Positions 1 through 12,380 of a stretch of DNA of 64,000 bases are shown piece by piece. Numbering within the stretch: the first letter of the stretch is position 1; the number at the start of each line of letters is the position of its first letter. Made by a program: the position numbers and the translations under genes. Under the pieces are notes generated by a model, which worked only from the letters and a program-made list of their open reading frames with translations, searched no databases and was not told the DNA's origin. The stretch lies in NCBI GenBank assembly GCA_000697475.1, contig JNEU01000881.1:1-64000 (forward strand). Reading direction: 5' to 3'. The DNA is from Lichtheimia corymbifera B2541. Its lineage: Eukaryota; Mucoromycota; Mucoromycetes; Mucorales; Lichtheimiaceae.

Positions 1-2067
1 TCTCAAGATCATGGATCAATTTACAGTATGTGTGTATTTGTATGACAGTGCCTGAACTATTTAAATTTCCCACTTCTTCCACTCCCACTTTATTTCCTCT
101 TCCTCGCATCCCCAACTGTTGCCCCATTCAAGTACAACTACAACCTGCGAACGATTGCTCTGCTTCAACCCATCATGTCAAGCCTACAACTCTCTTCATT
201 CGACTGTCTCTGACTGAATGGCAAGTTCCATGGCGTGTGCACCACACTACAACACCCGCGTTTCTTGACACTCCACCTTCTCTGTACAATCCTATACCAC
301 CATCAAACGTAACAGCATTCATTCCAGCAGTTGCTATTAGCAAGGTCTTTATTGCAATGTCTCTTACAGCATTCACAACCTTGCCACTCTACTACAACAC
401 ACTCTCTTGCAGATTACTGCGACCAAACGTAACAGCAGTGGCTATTAGCGAGTTCTCTACTCCATTGACTCAACGTTTTTTTTTACAGCAACCTCCCTTG
501 CAGCCTTTTATAACATGGAAGCAGATAGCCATTGTATAGAAGCAGCTTTATTTACGTGTAGCAATTTGCTTTAATGCATACGAATTCCTATGGATATGGA
601 TATGAATATTGTTTGGTTCATGGGATGGGAGGAATTGGATATATACAATGCATGGGAAGAGGGTCCTTTGTTATTTTGTATCCATTGTCAACTCTATTAT
701 CTTGAACGATTGGGTGCATCCAATTATCGTACTTTACAGCCCTATTCCATGGCAACTTGTCAATCATGTACAACCTTCATCACCCAGGGCCATGTTTTGA
801 TGCGTTATACGTATAATTCACCACCTAATGTCCATCCATGCACCTTTGTGCAATGTACGCCCAAGGATAGAAGCTTTCTATATATCGATATATATCCCCT
901 ATAGGAGCAATTCACTTTACACCTCAATCTTATGTGCCCTCTTCTATCTCTTGGAAATGACGATGTTGGATCAAGAGGTTACTTTAACGAATACGAGATT
1001 GCGTCGTTGGCCAACCATTTCTGAGGTTCTGTTGTGAAAGAGACATCCTCCTTCCTAAGTGGGATGTCGTCGTGTGTAGGCGTTGAATGCATTGTATTAT
1101 AGAAAGGTAGATTGTGAAAGTATACCCGCTTATAGATGCTGTGATAAAGGGTCTGACTGAATCATCGTGTCTTGAACAAAGGCCGCATTCCAGAGTATAA
1201 ACCCCACCCTTTTTTCGTGATTAGATTTTCTTGTCGATACGTCGTAATACACGTGATTTAGATCAGTTGGCTCCCTTACTGTTGTTGCTGTACACTTTCC
1301 AAAAAGAACAACTCCTGCATGCATATTTAGATTTACTTGCTGTACATAAGCGATAAATTAAATTGGATGATCCCAGAAACGCTGCTTTCCGTTGTCTTGC
1401 TGTACGCATGATATACAACACCTTGTTTAAACAACAATGAATCATCACCAGCATGTGATTGACACGTTTTTCTTCAGGACAATGAACCATGTCCTACGAG
1501 ACCCACTTGACTTGCTGACGACATCATTATCCAACAGGCGGGGGTAAGGAGGTGGATGATGGTTGCTAACATCTCATTGATTCTATACAGTGTATACAAT
1601 GCCGATAGAACGACGGGAGTTATTGTAGCCCTTTATTGTCTTTGACAGGGAAATATTCAAATGTATAATACCATCCCTCCATATACTCATGTAAGCACTC
1701 ACACACACAAATCGATCATCCCTGAGCACTCCTTAGGGATAGATAGAAGAATGATGATCAGCAGTAATATTTTCAATCAATGGCATCATGTGATGTGGAG
1801 TATCATGTTGCATTCCTCATAGCTGATTGTATATGGTTAAACTAAAGGGCCACATGAAATAAACGCACTCTTTTTCTCCTGTCGACCAACATCATGGGGA
1901 AGATTTGATGGATATGCATCATAAGAATGATACAACAACATGAAGGGATAAGTAGGCTGAATACAAACAATGTAGTAATGATTAACTTTAACAGCTATAA
2001 AAGCCCAAGATTTGGAAAACAGAAGACGTACACAGCATCTTTTTTATTATCCATCACAAGAAGTAAC
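1..2067. other. No recognisable gene
   Basis: I see no convincing gene here. An open frame at 30-539 on the plus strand is low in recognisable structure and contains a short internal direct repeat (a CAAACGTAACAGCA-like segment near 305 and again near 425). It has no signal or domain that I can name. Another open frame near 590-904 also lacks recognisable features. Confidence 0.5.
1996..2002 (+). promoter_or_regulatory. TATA box of the small secreted peptide gene
   Basis: A TATAAAA element lies about 70 bases upstream of the ATG at 2068, a spacing normal for the TATA genes of this window. Confidence 0.55.
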
Positions 2068-2235
2068 ATGCATTTCACTACCACTATCATTGTCGCCCTT
2101 TCTCTCGCCTCAGTCCTTGTGCACGCAGCTCCTATTGGCGGCCTTCTTGATAAAGCTGAAGATACTCTGGATCATGCTGTCAAACGTGATATCCCTGACC
2201 TTACCGATCGTGATACGTCTTATTGCTCCGAGTGA
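2068..2235 (+). CDS. Small secreted peptide precursor (55 aa)
   Basis: A single-exon frame of 55 residues that I do not recognise as a named family. The first 19 or so residues form a textbook signal peptide: Met-His-Phe, a hydrophobic Ile/Val/Ala/Leu core, then an Ala-x-Ala type cleavage site before Pro-Ile-Gly-Gly. The remainder is acidic and helical-looking up to a Lys-Arg pair (residues 39-40), which resembles a Kex2 processing site. After it come 15 residues (DIPDLTDRDTSYCSE) with one Cys. Upstream in-frame codons exist, but the ATG at 2068 is the one that places the signal peptide at the N-terminus, and a TATA box sits about 70 bases before it. The product is probably secreted and possibly processed; its function is unknown. 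Confidence 0.6.
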   Translation: MHFTTTIIVALSLASVLVHAAPIGGLLDKAEDTLDHAVKRDIPDLTDRDTSYCSE

Positions 2236-2371
2236 AATAGATTCGAACCCAAAGTGATCTTTACCACCCATACATGTATTATCCAACAATGGATTAGCAG
2301 CTTCTCATCCTCAATAAAACCAATGACGAGTTTAATGATCCAACATCATACATCAAAAAGATTATATATGT

Positions 2372-3369
2372 CTAGCAATGGCCTGCTTTGATGGTACGCG
2401 GTTTATGACTCGTCTGATTGTGTGCTGATTGTCCATGTTTAGCAAGAGGTGATGATAATGATGAGCTAGTGCGTGGACGTAATCGACTCTTATCGGCCCA
2501 TGTATCATTGTTCGTAGTAGTAGAAGGGGGTATAATGCTAGCTGACAGCAGCGGACTCTGTTTTTGCTTTGTAATAGTAGTAGGAATAGTTGTTGTAGCA
2601 GTAGATGTTGGTGCCGATATGGATTTGGTTCCTTTGGAAGGTTTTGTAGATGGTGTGGAAGACGAGGATGGTTTTGTTGATTTGCTGGATGGTGGTTGCT
2701 TATCCTTTTTCTTCTTTTTGCTTCGGGATGATCGACTACGCTGTGGTTCCATATCCATCCGAGATGGTTTTTCTCTGCCAGTGCATTTCACTGGTTGTTG
2801 ACGTCGTCGACGATCATTGATTGTCGGATGGGGTGATGATGATGATGGTGATGGAGAAGGCGGAGGTGAAGGTGATTCAAGTCGTAGAGGTGGTAAACTC
2901 AAATTGGTGTCAAAGAAAGGATCGGCATTGAATATGAAGCTGTTATCATCATCATCATCATCGTCGTCACCGTCATTGATGGGTAGTAGGCTACTCGTTT
3001 GGATAATGGATGATGATTCTCGTGCTCGTCGTAAACGCTATCATCCTTGTATAAGAGAATTATAAAGCTGCATAATCAATTCTGTCCTTACTTCATTGAA
3101 ACTGAGCGTAGGTCTAATAAGTTTACATAGAGTCAGTGTAACAAGCTCCTCCAAGAAACATAATAATATCAAAGTACCTTTGGTAATGCGTGCATCTGCA
3201 TTGTAAATGGTGGGCTCGTGAGTAGATAGGAAGTTTGAGAAATAAAGCATATAACTCACGGCCGTATACGGTTTGCTCTTGGTGGTGAAGGTGGTGACCA
3301 AGAAGGCTCTTCTTCCTCTGGAGGACTCGACGATTGAAATGACTGGTTCCTTTGCACTTCTCGTGTCAT
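2372..3369 (-). CDS. Disordered Ser/Pro/Lys-rich protein (about 271 aa)
   Basis: I do not recognise the product. I model four exons on the minus strand: 3369-3260, 3195-3178, 3113-3092 and 3037-2372, with introns that keep phase throughout. Two internal exons are only 18 and 22 bases long. The protein starts MTREVQRNQSF. It continues with a Glu and Pro/Ser-rich stretch, a basic patch (NERLRRARES), an acidic run of eight Asp around the GAT repeat, a Pro/Ser stretch, then Lys-rich and Ser/Thr-rich low complexity to the end. The tail could carry a nuclear localisation signal (RSKKKKKDK). No folded domain is visible. The first ATG may not be the true start, because more small exons could lie upstream. 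Confidence rests on the coherent splice sites and on a long open last exon. Confidence 0.5.
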
Positions 3370-4784
3370 CGATATAACTTTAGATTGTTGAGCAAAAGAA
3401 ATAACCACCACATTGCAGTCGCTGGACCATTTGTAAAGGAGGCTGTAGATAACTGTACTCTTGGAACCCTCAGCGCTTGGGTGGGAAATCGGGGATCATG
3501 ACGTAGCACCAAATGCATACCTGTGACGAAGATAATGAATATTACTACTACATCACCCTTAGTTAAATTCAATCAGGCTTATAAAATTGAATATTTTATA
3601 TGGGTCATACTAGATCCACAATAAATAAAAGAATGAGTTTGCAATATTTTGAACGAGATCAATGCTTGGTAGGCTTTTGGGTCACATGACTCAGAGTATA
3701 CATAATTTATACCCATAATGGTATTGGGCTCCGCCATCGCATGTTCTTATGCTTGCTCTTTGCAAGAACAAAGAAAGGTGACAGTGCTGCTTTAATTATG
3801 CTGCTATAACTTACAACATACCCACCATTGATTTCCCTGCAATAGCAATTGCATCATCCATGAGAATTAGTACATGAGCTCTTCAACGCCACATTCTTAC
3901 TACCCACGTGATTTAATACTATGTCTAATCCATTTAATTTATTTACGCACCGGTCATTGGAATACGTCGATCCTATCTGTACGTCTCATTATATCGCTGC
4001 GAATCTCACATGGTCTTGAGCTTGCGTTAGTTTGATTTTTAAGATATGACGTGCGATATGGAGGTGCACCACGCTTTAGTTAAAGCTTGTTCAAGGCACA
4101 TTCAGGCGCCGAACACGAGATTCATTACTAGACAGCGATTGAGATGCCTGGTACCTGAAACGGGACTCCAATAAGAATTCAGAACGCGACCCAAAACCAG
4201 GTTTGAGCTCGATTAATTTGTGTATGTGTTAGAGCTGTTATCACCTCCTTGTAGCGTACCCATGGAAAAAAGGTACGACCATTTATTTGGGTGATGCATG
4301 TATGATATCCTGAGTTGTCTATTGACACCTATACAAAACTCAAGTTGTTGATGATTGGAATGACTATAGCAACAGGATTCAATATTAGGCAAAATTAGAT
4401 TCGATGGGTTGCCTAAAATAGTAGTGACCTTTGACAGGTCTTACAACATGCATTCTGGCAGTTCTCACCATAATCGGCAGACGTTGTTGTATTACAGTGA
4501 TCACAATGAATACGAAACATAGGTACATTTGTTGTCTATCAACAATTTGAGTCATAGTAAGCTAACTACGTGATGGATACAATTAAGAAATTGATGGCAC
4601 TGATTGCACTTGATCAAAATTCAAAGACCACTGCACAGTTGTTTCGGGCCCTGCTGCCTATGATATCATGGACATATACTCCGATCTCTTTTGGGACAAA
4701 GCAGTTCTCTATCAAGGCTTGATCTTTGTGCTGCGTTTGAATTTTTTTTGATTGAAACATATTTTATCGATTGATGGCAAGAAG
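3370..4784. other. Intergenic region, no recognisable gene
   Basis: No frame with recognisable protein structure and no RNA gene that I can identify. It separates the divergent minus-strand gene ending the first block from the PKA gene and probably holds both promoters. Confidence 0.5.
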
Positions 4785-4792
4785 TATATAAA
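4785..4792 (+). promoter_or_regulatory. TATA box of the PKA catalytic subunit gene
   Basis: TATATAAA about 65 bases upstream of the ATG at 4853. Confidence 0.6.
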
Positions 4793-4852
4793 GAACAGCC
4801 CCAAGAGTGTGCCAACAGCACAAAACTCATTATCTTTGCTCTTTTCACAACC

Positions 4853-6132
4853 ATGGATTCTATCATTACAAGAGGCGTTGAATCAATACTTCACTTTCCC
4901 AGATCCAAAAAAGAACACAAACGCTCAGTACCGCGGATATCGCTTCCCTTTTCACCCGTCTGCAGTCGCAGCAGCAGCCGTAGTACCTCGATCATTAGCA
5001 ACTTATCACTTGAAGGTGTGTACCTGATAATTGGATCGTACATCTTCCATTGCAAGAAACTAACCTAATAATCAATCTAGATGATGCTTCATCACTAAAG
5101 TCTCGAGCCAACGATTATACTCCTCCCACTTCGGTTCCTCCATCACCTATTTCCAGCCCAATCGTCAAACCAACATTCCAAAGCAACCCAATCGACAATT
5201 ATTCTATAAAGCGCACTCTTGGCACTGGATGTCTTGGTCGTGTCCATCTTGCACAAAATCGACTTGACAACCGATACTATGCCATCAAGACCATGGATAA
5301 GCACAACGTTGTACAAAAACGACAAACAGACCATATCAACAATGAGCGATCGATCCTTCATGGCGTATCACATCCATTTTTGGTGAATTTGATTGAGACA
5401 TTTCAAGACGACAGCCACCTGTTCTTTGTCATGGAGTATGTGCAAGGTGGTGAATTGTTCCGTATTTTACGAGAGCACAAGCGGTTCAATGAAAAGACTG
5501 CACGTTTCTATGCAGCTGAAGTCATTTTGGCACTCGAATACTTGCATGAACGCGATATTGCATACCGTGACATCAAGCCTGAAAATATTCTATTGGATGC
5601 TGATGGCCATATCAAGATTGTCGACTTTGGCTTTGCAAAGAAGGTATCGGATGTCACATGGACGGTGTGTGGCACTCCAGATTATTTTGCACCTGAAATC
5701 ATCAAAAGCAAGGGATACAGCAAGGCCGTTGACTGGTGGAGTTTGGGTGTGCTGATTTACGAGATGCTTGTGGGTCGCCCTCCTTTTGAAGACAAGCACC
5801 CGATCGAGCTTTACCAAAAGATTCTCGAATGCCGTGTCCCATGGCCAGAAGATATCAGTCCTGAAGCCAAGGATTTATTACAAGGATTATTGACACCAGA
5901 CCCTGAAAAGCGTTTGGGCCACCACTCGATCGATGATATCAAGTCCCATCCGTTTTTCCAAGGCTTGAATTTTGAGCAAGTCCTCAAACGCAACATTGAC
6001 CCTCCTTTCCGTCCCGAGATTTCCTCTGCTTCTGATACATCCTGCTTTGCTCGTTTTGAAGAACCTTCTGAGGTCACTTATGGGCAAATGCGTTTTGCTG
6101 ATCCTTATCGTTCCCAATTCCCTGATTTTTAA
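4853..6132 (+). CDS. cAMP-dependent protein kinase catalytic subunit
   Basis: AGC-family Ser/Thr kinase of 404 aa, the catalytic subunit released from its regulatory subunit by cAMP; it controls nutrient and growth signalling in fungi. There are two exons, 4853-5015 and 5081-6132, with a phase-1 intron of 65 bases. The kinase domain shows a Gly loop (GTGCLGRV), the ATP Lys in YAIK, the catalytic loop YRDIKPEN, DFG, the activation-loop Thr in TWTVCGTPDYFAPE, and VDWWSLG. The C-terminal tail ends in a hydrophobic FPDF, as in PKA. An N-terminal extension of about 90 residues is Ser/Pro-rich, as is usual in fungal PKA. The start is the first ATG after the TATA box, and the short first exon splices exactly in frame. 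S6K or PKC identities are less likely because of the TWTVCGTPDY loop and the FxxF end. Confidence 0.93.
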
Positions 6133-6611
6133 AGATACCATTGTAAATATCCACCCTGTACATACCCATCATTACTATATATTGTATATTATCCTTGTGA
6201 ATATAAATACCATCTTGTATTATCAAACCATGTGGACTGGGTCACAATATGAAGCACTTTTTGGGTTGTGTAAACAATTGAGGAGCAGCCGCAGGCTGTT
6301 GTGGCACTCGCTATCTGAAATTGCTGTGAGTGGTATTCGAAATTTTGCACTTGCTGTGTGTGTGTGCATGAATCAAAGCAGTTTATTGATACAAATATCA
6401 AAGTAAGATATAAAGCATGTTACATGTTGGATTATACAATAGTAGCTCTAGTCTAGAGAATGGGTTTTCGTTTGAGCATGCGGATATGTATTGTTGACAA
6501 CTTGCATCCCTGTTTGTGTAAGGTCTACATGGATCACAGCAGCATCGCTCTTGCTTTCCGCCACCTTCCTTTTGCTTTCTTTTTCTCTTTTTTCTTTTAC
6601 CCAAACGAACA
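6133..6611. other. Intergenic region between PKA and the VAMP7 gene
   Basis: No gene is seen. It should hold the PKA 3' UTR and the promoter of the SNARE gene. A CT-rich tract (about 6562-6600) lies directly before the SNARE start codon. Confidence 0.5.
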
Positions 6612-7707
6612 ATGTCACTCATCTATTCTGTCATTGCACACCAAGCAGTCATTCTAGCTGAGCATTCAAACAGCAGCGGCAATTATGGACAAGGTAAGGT
6701 TCATTCGAATTTGGTTCAAGAAGTCCAAGCAACTGAATCCAGCCATTCCCTAAAGTCACCCAGGCCATTCTCGAAAAGATACCTCCAAACAACTCAAAGT
6801 TGACCTATGTCTATGGAAGGTAACGGTGGTAGAAAGCAGGAATAGTAGTCGACATAGCCAACTAAGGTGGTTTTACGCTTGCAGCTACTTGTTCCACTAT
6901 ATTTGCGAGGATGGTATCACGTACATGTGTATGGCAGACAATTCATTTGGCCGTCGTATTCCCTTCGCCTTTCTTCAAGATGTCAAAGAAAAGTTTCTAT
7001 CCACCTATGGCAAGGATCGAGTTCTGAATGCTCGTACTCCCTACGGCTTGAATGAGTTTTCTCGCGTACTGGCGAAGCAAATGGTAAAGGTGTTGTTGAG
7101 TGGATGGATTATGGGTATTAATAAGGTTATGTCATCTAGGAATACTTTTCGTCCAATGCAGGATCTGATAGGCTGAAGCAAGTCCATGGTGAGATCGAGC
7201 AAGTGAAGGATGTGATGGTGCACAATATTGGTAAAGTGGATTAGTGGATAAGGAAAACGACTTGGCAGGTACTAAGCGAATGTTTTACTCTAGAACGTGT
7301 ACTCGAACGTGGCGAACGTATTGAGCTTTTAGTGGATAAGACCGATAATCTCAATCAGCAAGCATTTGCTTTCAAAAAGAGAAGCACCCAATTGAAGGTA
7401 CTCTATGTGGATGACAAAAACGAGTGTACTTTGATTAACTCTCTTTACACATGTGTAGCGTGCAATGTGGTGGAAGAATACCAAGCTCATGATTATGATT
7501 GGTGTCCTACTCTTCGTAAGCGACTTTTGTTAGGGAATACTGCAGGCGACTTTATATATTCATCATTGCATTTTATTATGTAGCTTATTGCATATTTTAT
7601 TGCTGCATCAGTATGCGGCTTCCCAGGTAAACTTGGATCGATTGATGATCATCCATATGTGTATGCTAATCACTTTATCCATAGCATTCGGAGACTGCCG
7701 AGGCTAA
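6612..7707 (+). CDS. VAMP7-type longin R-SNARE
   Basis: A membrane-anchored vesicle SNARE that drives fusion with endosomal/vacuolar membranes. I model eight exons: 6612-6693, 6756-6819, 6885-7083, 7140-7230, 7294-7397, 7459-7515, 7584-7626 and 7685-7707; phases close throughout. The N-terminal longin domain begins MSLIYSVIAH and includes SYLFHYICED. The R-SNARE motif includes LKQVHGEIEQVKDVMVHNI and then RGERIELLVDKT, where the Arg of ERGERIE is near the zero layer. The basic WWK segment and a hydrophobic anchor (LIMIGVLLFLIAYFIAA) follow. A short lumenal tail ends in GFPAFGDCRG, which resembles the Cys/Gly-rich tail of VAMP7. Its length, about 220 aa, is that of the family. Because every exon is short, the gene is nearly invisible to single-frame ORF searches. 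Confidence 0.88.
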
Positions 7708-8065
7708 GATTCCAAGACAACGACCTTGTATTTCACCCATCATTATCAAGTAGCTTGTTACCATTTGTATAGGATCCCCCCATTTTCATTAAACAGCAAT
7801 GCATGTCTTTTGTTCAAATATATCATTTACGTCGTCATCAAGTAAAGAAGAATGAGAATTTATTTGAGTAAGATAAAGACAAATAAAAGTAAACAGCCCA
7901 TGATTGAATTTGGGTCACAGTAGCTAGGCAACGGCATGTAGTGCCATAATCTACGTGACTTGCACGACCCGTCTTGGATGTTCAACTCAACCACACTCGC
8001 TCTTTCCAGCTCCTGCTGCTGCTGCTCCGTTTCTGGGAAACACCTCTATTGGGACGTCCGAAGCC
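7708..8065. other. Intergenic region between VAMP7 and SF3b3 genes
   Basis: Same-strand spacer of 358 bases with no gene. It presumably contains the 3' UTR of the SNARE gene and the SF3b3 promoter. Confidence 0.5.
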
Positions 8066-11000
8066 ATGTTCTTGTACAATCTCACGGTCAGCCCCACATC
8101 GGCCATCAACCAGGCGATCCATGGCAACTTTTCCGGCACAAAGCAGCAGGAAATCATTGTTGCACGCAACAGCCGCCTTGAGCTACTTAGACCTGATCCC
8201 AACACTGGAAAGACACACACGATTCTTACACACGAAGTCTTTGGATTGATTCGACGCATTGCACCTTTTCGATTGACAGGTGGCAGTAAAGGTATGTATA
8301 TGACACGTCCACATAGGGTTTGGCAGTTTATTGATCACACGATATACTAGATTACGTTGTAGTGGGATCCGATTCCGGTCGCATCGTCATTTTGGAGTAC
8401 AATCCAGCAAAGAACGTCTTTGATAAGGTTCATCAAGAGACCTATGGCAAGACAGGCAGCAGACGTATCGTTCCTGGTCAATATCTTGCGACAGATCCTA
8501 AAGGCCGTGCTGTCATGATTGGTGCTCTCGAAAAGCAACGCCTCGTGTATATTCTCAACCGCGATTCAGCTGCTCGTTTGACTATCTCATCACCCCTCGA
8601 AGCACACAAAAGCCATGCATTAATTCATGATATCGTTGGTTTGGATGTCGGCTTTGAAAATCCAGTATTTGCATGTCTCGAAGTGGATTATTCGGAAGCG
8701 GATCAGGATCCTACCGGTGAAGCAGCAAAGAGTGCTGAAAAGCTATTGACTTACTATGAATTGGATCTCGGTCTTAACCATGTTGTGCGGAAATGGAGCG
8801 AGCCAGTGCATCCAAGATCCAACATGTTGATTCCTGGTAAGCCAAAAGCATTTCATTATTGGAGGAAATGATTGGATGGTAATTGTAATGATGGTATGAT
8901 TCCTTTAGTACCTGGTGGTAATGATGGTCCTTCCGGTGTGCTTGTGTGTTCTGAAAACTTCATCACCTACAAACATCAAGATATGCCAGAGCAACGTATC
9001 CCCATTCCTCGCAGAGCACAACCTCTCGAAGACAGTTCACGTGGTGTCATCATTTCTACCTTTGCCTTACACAAGATGAAGGTCAACAAGCAAACCCAAT
9101 TCTTCTTTTTGCTCCAAACTGAGGAAGGCGACATCTTCAAGGTCACTATGGAGCATGCCGAAGGTGAAGTGCATGGAATGACCATCAAGTATTTCGACAC
9201 TGTGCCTGTGGCATCATCATTGTGCATTCTCAAGAGTGGTTTTCTCTTTTCTGCAAGTGAAGCTGGAAACCAGTAAGTATAAAGGGTGCATCTATGGTGA
9301 GTGTGATATTGACTGCATAATTCTATTTAGCCATCTTTATTCATTCGAGAGCTTGGGTGATGATCCTGATGATCCTGAGATCACTTCAGCCGATTTTATG
9401 GAAGCAGAACAAGCACAAGATGAGATTCCTTTGGTATATTACACTCCACGACCATTGAAGAATCTTTTACTGGTTGACGAATTGGAGTCCATGGCCCCGC
9501 TTATGGATGCTAAGGTGTACAATCTTGCTGATGAAGAATCTCCTCGAATTTATGGTTTATCGGGTCGTGGTGCACGTTCATCTATGCGTATCCTTAATCA
9601 GGGTTTGGAGGCTGCTGAACTTGCCGTCAGTGAATTACCTGGTAATCCAAGTGCCGTGTGGACAACCAAGCTACGACAAAGCGATGAATATCATGCCTAT
9701 ATCGTTGTTTCATTCGCCAATGCAACACTGGTGCTCTCGATTGGCGAGACTGTGGAAGAAGTCACTGATACAGGATTGTTGACGACAGCTCCCACCCTTG
9801 CAGTTCAACAACTTGGTGAAGATGCGATCATTCAAGTACATCCTCAGGGCATCCGACACATTCGAGCTGATAAGCGGGTCAACGAGTGGAGGACACCTGG
9901 TGGTCAAGTTATTACCAATGCAGCTACCAATAATCGACAAGTTGCAATTGCTTTATCTGGTGGAGAAATCGTTTATTTCGAGCTCGATAATATGGAACAA
10001 TTGAATGAGCATCAGGAGCGCAAGCAAATGGCATCCAATATCACTTGTCTTTCTATTGGCGACGTCCCAGAAGGTCGACAACGATCGCGACATCTTGCAG
10101 TCGGCTGTGATGATCAAACGGTGCGTATCTTAAGCCTGGATCCTGATAGTTGCCTTGAATCCATTTCTATGCAAGCTGTCCAAGGTGTTCCTTCCAGTCT
10201 TTGTATCATTGAGTTACTTGACAAGGGCACTGAAAGGGGTCATGGTACTCAATATCTCAACATTGGTCTTTCAAATGGTATCCTCATGCGTACAATCCTT
10301 GACACAATCACCGGCCAATTATCTGATACTCGCACTCGATTCCTTGGCGCTCGCAGTGTACAGCTTTTCCGCATTACAGTACAAGGTCGACCAGCAGTAT
10401 TGGCACTTTCAACAAAGCCGTGGATCACGTATACTTTCCAGAATCGATTACATTTGACACCTCTCAGCTACGACATGTTGGAATCCGGCAGTGATTTCGT
10501 CAGTGAACAATGTCCAGAAGGTGTTGTGGCTGTTGCAGGCAATACATTGCGCATCTTTACCGTTGAAAAGCTTGGAGAGATCTTCAATCAGGTGGCGATT
10601 CCATTGAAGTACACGCCTCGCAAATTCGTCTTACATCCAGCTACCAAATCCTTTGTCGTGATTGAGACCGACCATGCCACCTATTCTCCTGAACAAATCA
10701 AAAAGGGATTGGCTGAAAAGGAAAAAGAAGGCATTGAGTATGATTCATCCATCATGGACCTGGATCCTGCACAGTTTGGACATATCAGAAACGTTGCCGG
10801 TAAATGGGCTAGTTGCATTCGATTATTGGATCCTTTCAGTGGTGAGACGTTACAATTGATCGAGTTGGAGGACAATGAAGCAGCGTTCAGCGTGGCGATG
10901 GTGCAATTCAGGACAAATGTACATACCACACAAGCAGGAGAACAATTCGTTGTTGTTGGCACAGCCAAGGATGTCCAACTTGCTCCACGGTCATGTTCAG

Positions 11001-12020
11001 CTGGCTATTTGCATGTGTACAAGTTTGGTCAAAATGAAGAAGGTCGACCCCAACTAGAGCTGGTACACAAGACCGAGGTGGAGGATGTACCCACTGCGCT
11101 TTTGGGTTTCCAAGGAAGAGTATTGGCTGGTGTTGGTAAAGCCCTTCGTTTGTACGACGTGGGTCGCAAGAAGCTGCTTCGAAAGAGTGAAACTAGAGTA
11201 AGTTTATTGACAACATTTATGCAAGAATGATCTTATTCACGTGATGATATTGTGTGTAGAGTATTCCCAATGTGGTCGTCTCATTACACACGCAAGGTGA
11301 TCGCATTATTATGACTGATGTACAAGAGTCGATGCACTATGCAGTATATATACATACGGACAACCGGATCCTAGTATTTGCAGACGACACGACACCGCGC
11401 TGGACGACGGCGTCTACGATGGTTGACTATGACACAGTGGCTGGTGGCGACAAATTTGGCAACTTTTTCGTGAATCGACTGCCAACAAATATCAGTCATG
11501 ATGTAGACGAGGACACCACTGGAAGTCGTATCATGCATGAAAAGGGGTATCTCCAAGGCGCTCCAAACAAGGTAAGGTTTTGGTTGCGTGGATACGAGGT
11601 GGATGGGGATATTGATTTATTATTACTTAGGTGGATAATGTTTGTCAATACTTTTTGGGTGATATCATCACATCTTTACATCGTACAACATTGCTATCCG
11701 GTGGACGAGAAGTCTTGCTTGTTACAACATTGCTTGGATCTATCAACATTTTCGTACCATTTGTATCACGTGAAGACGTTGAATTCTTCCAAATGCTTGA
11801 AATGCATATGCGATCAGAAGCACCTCCTTTGGCCGGCCGTGATCATCTCAGTTATCGAAGCTTCTACATACCCGTCAAATCCGTCGTCGATGGCGACCTC
11901 TGTGAGCAGTACAACTCCCTGCCATCAGATAAGAAGCGTATGATTGCTGAAGAGCTCGATCGAACAGTGAGCGAAGTGCAAAAGAAGATTGAAGACATGC
12001 GTGTTCGTTCCGGCTTTTAA
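8066..12020 (+). CDS. Splicing factor 3B subunit 3 (SF3b130/Rse1)
   Basis: Core component of the U2 snRNP SF3b complex, which recognises the branch point in the nucleus. It is a large triple beta-propeller protein related to DDB1 and CPSF160. Six exons (8066-8291, 8351-8836, 8909-9272, 9331-11197, 11260-11571, 11631-12020) give 1214 aa, essentially the length of the animal protein. Recognisable blocks are the start [47 protein letters not shown], the repeated propeller strands, and the conserved end [13 protein letters not shown] followed by [11 protein letters not shown] and EELDRT. It is very strongly conserved. DDB1 is excluded by the N-terminal sequence and the C-terminal block. Confidence 0.96.
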
Positions 12021-12380
12021 TCTACCTAGTTTTCCTGAATTTCTACAACATAAAAAGAAGAGCTTTGTATTTCTGTTTCCATGTCCAATTCCTAAAGTCA
12101 TACGACATCAATGTTGATTGAGTATCATGAACCGGGTGCCGTTTCTTCTATTGAAGAGATGTTGATCAGTATACATACGAATGTGGGGTTGTTGGTTTGT
12201 TGTTGAGATTACGAGTGTTGCCATGGGATATGAGCATAGGTACTATTTCAGAGGATAAGCTGCTGGGTCTTTACATGGATTCTTAGATACAGCATGTGGT
12301 TCTTTGTAGCAAGTAGTGACAATTATAGCAACACATTTAATAAGAAGTTGATATGGAGGAAGTCTAAGGTGGGAAATCTT
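12021..12380. other. Convergent intergenic region
   Basis: A 360-base stretch between the stop codons of SF3b3 (plus) and the NPC2-like gene (minus). No gene is visible; it should carry both 3' UTRs. Confidence 0.5.

Noticed and set aside
30..539. A 169-codon plus-strand frame at the window start
   Set aside because: No signal peptide, domain or splice context that I can support; composition looks non-coding.
2225..2320. GGTTCGAAT-like box on the minus strand that resembles a tRNA B box
   Set aside because: No A box or 7-base acceptor stem at the right spacing.
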